A DNA stretch of 64,000 bases from CAIWHR01 sp035541655 (GTDB taxonomy: Bacteria > Pseudomonadota > Gammaproteobacteria > Burkholderiales > Casimicrobiaceae), in NCBI GenBank assembly GCA_035541655.1, contig DATKMY010000096.1, positions 76,135 to 140,134 of the forward strand. The letters run 5' to 3'. The notes under the pieces are model-generated. The model was not told the origin of the DNA, did no database searches, and saw nothing but the letters and a program-made list of their open reading frames with translations. Positions 62,686 to 64,000 of this stretch are shown piece by piece (positions within the stretch are counted from its first letter, which is position 1; each line of letters starts with the position of its first letter). The position numbers and the translations under genes are program-made.

Positions 62686-63587
62686 TGCGCCCCCTTGAGG
62701 AGGCGCGCGATCGTGTCGTCGTAGAGCCCGTAGATGTCCTTCGCCTGCTCGTCGCCGCCGACGGTGAAGGGCAGCACGACCACGTTCACCTTCGCGCGCT
62801 CGGCAATCCATGCGGAGGCGCGATCGCTCTGATAAGCCGCGCGTATCACTATCTTCGCGGGCTCGCGCGTCAGCGACGCGAGGACCTCCGACAGGTGGGC
62901 GACGGTCGGCTCCACGCCGGGCTTGGGCTCGAGAGCGGCGACCTCCTTCATTTGCAGCCACGCGAGGAGATACGTGAAGTCCTTGTGCTGGACGATGACC
63001 GGCACCCCCTTGAGCGGCGCCGCCTGCTTCTCCCAGTTCGCGATCGCCGCGGTGAACTTGTCGGCGAACGCCGCGTAGCGGGCCTGGTACTGCGGCGCAT
63101 TCGGCGGATCCAGCTCCCTCAGCCGTGCGGCGAGCGCCGTCGCGACGCGAGCGACGTTGCGCGGATCGGTCTGGATATGCGGATTGCCCGCTGGGTGAAC
63201 GTCGCCGTCAGCCCGATCGAGGCGAACCGGCTTCTCGATCGTGGCGACATATTGCGTCGCCTCGAAGTAGCCGGGTTTTCCCGGCTGCACTTTCGGATTT
63301 CCCGCCTGCAGCAGCACGAGCGGCAGCCAGCCCACCTCGAGCTCGGCGCCGGTCGCCACGATGAGGTCGGCGCCCCGGGCGCGCGCAATGAGACTCGGCT
63401 TCGCCTCGACGTGGTGGGGATCCTGAAGCGCGTTGGTCGCCGTGTAGACGTTGACGTTGTCGCCTCCGAGCTCCTTCGCGAGCGCGCCCCATTCGGGAAC
63501 GGTCGCAAACACGCTGAGCGCGGCAATCGCGGGTGCGGCGAGCGCCGCGCTCAGCGCGCCCAGAACGAGATTCAGGTACGGTTTCAT
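62682..63587 (-). CDS. Zinc/manganese-binding ABC receptor (ZnuA/TroA family)
   Basis: 301 aa with signal peptide (LNLVLGALSAALAAPAIAALS). The mature domain has VFATVPEWGALAKELGGDNVNVYTATNALQDPHHVEAKPSLIARARGADLIVATGAELEVGWLP. A metal-binding His is in GNPHIQTDPRNVARVA and another in VQHKDFTYLLAWL; a C-terminal Asp/Glu ligand is likely near GGDEQA. No His-rich loop is present, unlike typical ZnuA, which leaves Mn possible. Eleven bp after the outer-membrane gene. Confidence 0.9.
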   Translation of the reverse strand: MKPYLNLVLGALSAALAAPAIAALSVFATVPEWGALAKELGGDNVNVYTATNALQDPHHVEAKPSLIARARGADLIVATGAELEVGWLPLVLLQAGNPKVQPGKPGYFEATQYVATIEKPVRLDRADGDVHPAGNPHIQTDPRNVARVATALAARLRELDPPNAPQYQARYAAFADKFTAAIANWEKQAAPLKGVPVIVQHKDFTYLLAWLQMKEVAALEPKPGVEPTVAHLSEVLASLTREPAKIVIRAAYQSDRASAWIAERAKVNVVVLPFTVGGDEQAKDIYGLYDDTIARLLKGAQ

Positions 63588-63598
63588 CGCGATTCCTT

Positions 63599-64000
63599 TC
63601 AATACTTGTGGGCGCCGTGCGCGCCGAGAGTCAGGATGTATTGGACGAAGATCTGGTTGTCGGTCAGATCGGGGCGCACCTTGCTTTGCTGCCACTGGAC
63701 GCGGAAGCGGCTGAACTCCGACGGGGTGTAGTCGATCATCACCGAGTAGCGCTGCGGGTCGAATGCCGAACCCGCGAGGTAGGCGGCGTTCGTTCCATAG
63801 TCGACGCGCCCCGGATCGAGCCCGTCGTAGCGCGCGCCCACGCGCCAATACGGCATGAACTGATAGACGCCTTCGACGTACCAGCCGCTCTGTCGCGACG
63901 AATAGGAGGACGTCTGCGTGAGGCCGAGCGTGCCGTTGGCGTCGTAGCTGAGGTCGCCGCTTTCCCTGCGCCAGAAGTATTCGCCCTGCAGCTTGAAGTT
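63599..64000 (-). CDS. Outer-membrane beta-barrel protein, C-terminal part (5' end outside the window)
   Basis: 134 codons of the C-terminus; upstream sequence lies beyond position 64000. Alternating strands are visible: FKLQGEYFWRRESGDLSYD, SGWYVEGVYQFMPYWRVGARYDGLDPG, RYSVMIDYTPSEFSRFRVQWQQSK, and the final NQIFVQYILTLGAHGAHKY. It is upstream of a Zn/Mn receptor and permease in one operon, so it may be a metal-linked porin. Not a TonB-dependent receptor by the visible part. Confidence 0.85.
   Translation of the reverse strand, partial: NFKLQGEYFWRRESGDLSYDANGTLGLTQTSSYSSRQSGWYVEGVYQFMPYWRVGARYDGLDPGRVDYGTNAAYLAGSAFDPQRYSVMIDYTPSEFSRFRVQWQQSKVRPDLTDNQIFVQYILTLGAHGAHKY

Overview
The window is uniformly GC-rich proteobacterial chromosome, densely packed with short intergenic gaps and ATGA/GTGA gene overlaps. 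Gene content suggests a betaproteobacterium, probably Burkholderiales-like: two TctC/Bug solute receptors, narK-narGHJI-ppiC with narXL, CreA, and an AtuA/DUF4387 pair. This placement is inference from gene families, not from a marker gene. I see no rRNA, tRNA, CRISPR array, transposase or phage gene.

Layout. (1) 0-5.5 kb: molybdate/tungstate region with a ModE-HTH/periplasmic-fold regulator, tupB-tupC-tupA, a ModA-like receptor, a small sulfite-oxidase-fold protein and a stand-alone ModE HTH protein. (2) 5.5-8.2 kb: GNAT acetyltransferase, CoxE-like VWA protein, fructosamine-kinase-like protein. (3) 8.2-12.3 kb, minus strand: DUF1800/DUF1501 pair and a PEBP-family protein. (4) 12.5-15.3 kb: isocitrate lyase/PEP mutase-family enzyme, amidohydrolase and Bug receptor, in one direction. 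(5) 15.3-30 kb: dissimilatory nitrate respiration, with narK2-narGHJI-ppiC on minus, a divergent narK1-narK2 fusion, and narXL. (6) 30-33.4 kb: nikR, a NiCoT nickel/cobalt permease and a 5'-truncated TonB-dependent receptor. (7) 33.5-39.6 kb: moeA, a MoeA-periplasmic-domain fusion, and divergent modABC. (8) 39.7-44.4 kb: MerR-TPR regulator, Ku and LigD (bacterial end joining). (9) 44.4-54.7 kb: M1 aminopeptidase, CreA, Bug receptor, AtuA/DUF4387, TPR protein, NfeD protease and slipin. (10) 54.7-61.8 kb, minus strand: small conserved protein, then a cox-type cluster coxS-coxL-coxM-(MoxR)-(VWA)-coxG. (11) 61.9-64 kb, minus strand: an outer-membrane barrel (cut by the window edge), a zinc/manganese receptor and its permease.

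How it fits together. Three gene sets need molybdenum cofactor (NarG, the CoxL-family hydroxylase, the small sulfite-oxidase-fold protein). The same 64 kb carries two Mo/W uptake systems, two MoeA-type proteins and two ModE-type regulators. Nickel and zinc uptake genes are interspersed. Two exact TTGAC-N4-GTCAA palindromes and one near match lie upstream of the nitrate transporters, narX and the nickel permease. They suggest one FNR/CRP-family regulator controls respiration and nickel import together. I regard this metal-supply plus molybdoenzyme arrangement as the most interesting theme. The second is the Ku locus with its MerR-TPR regulator.
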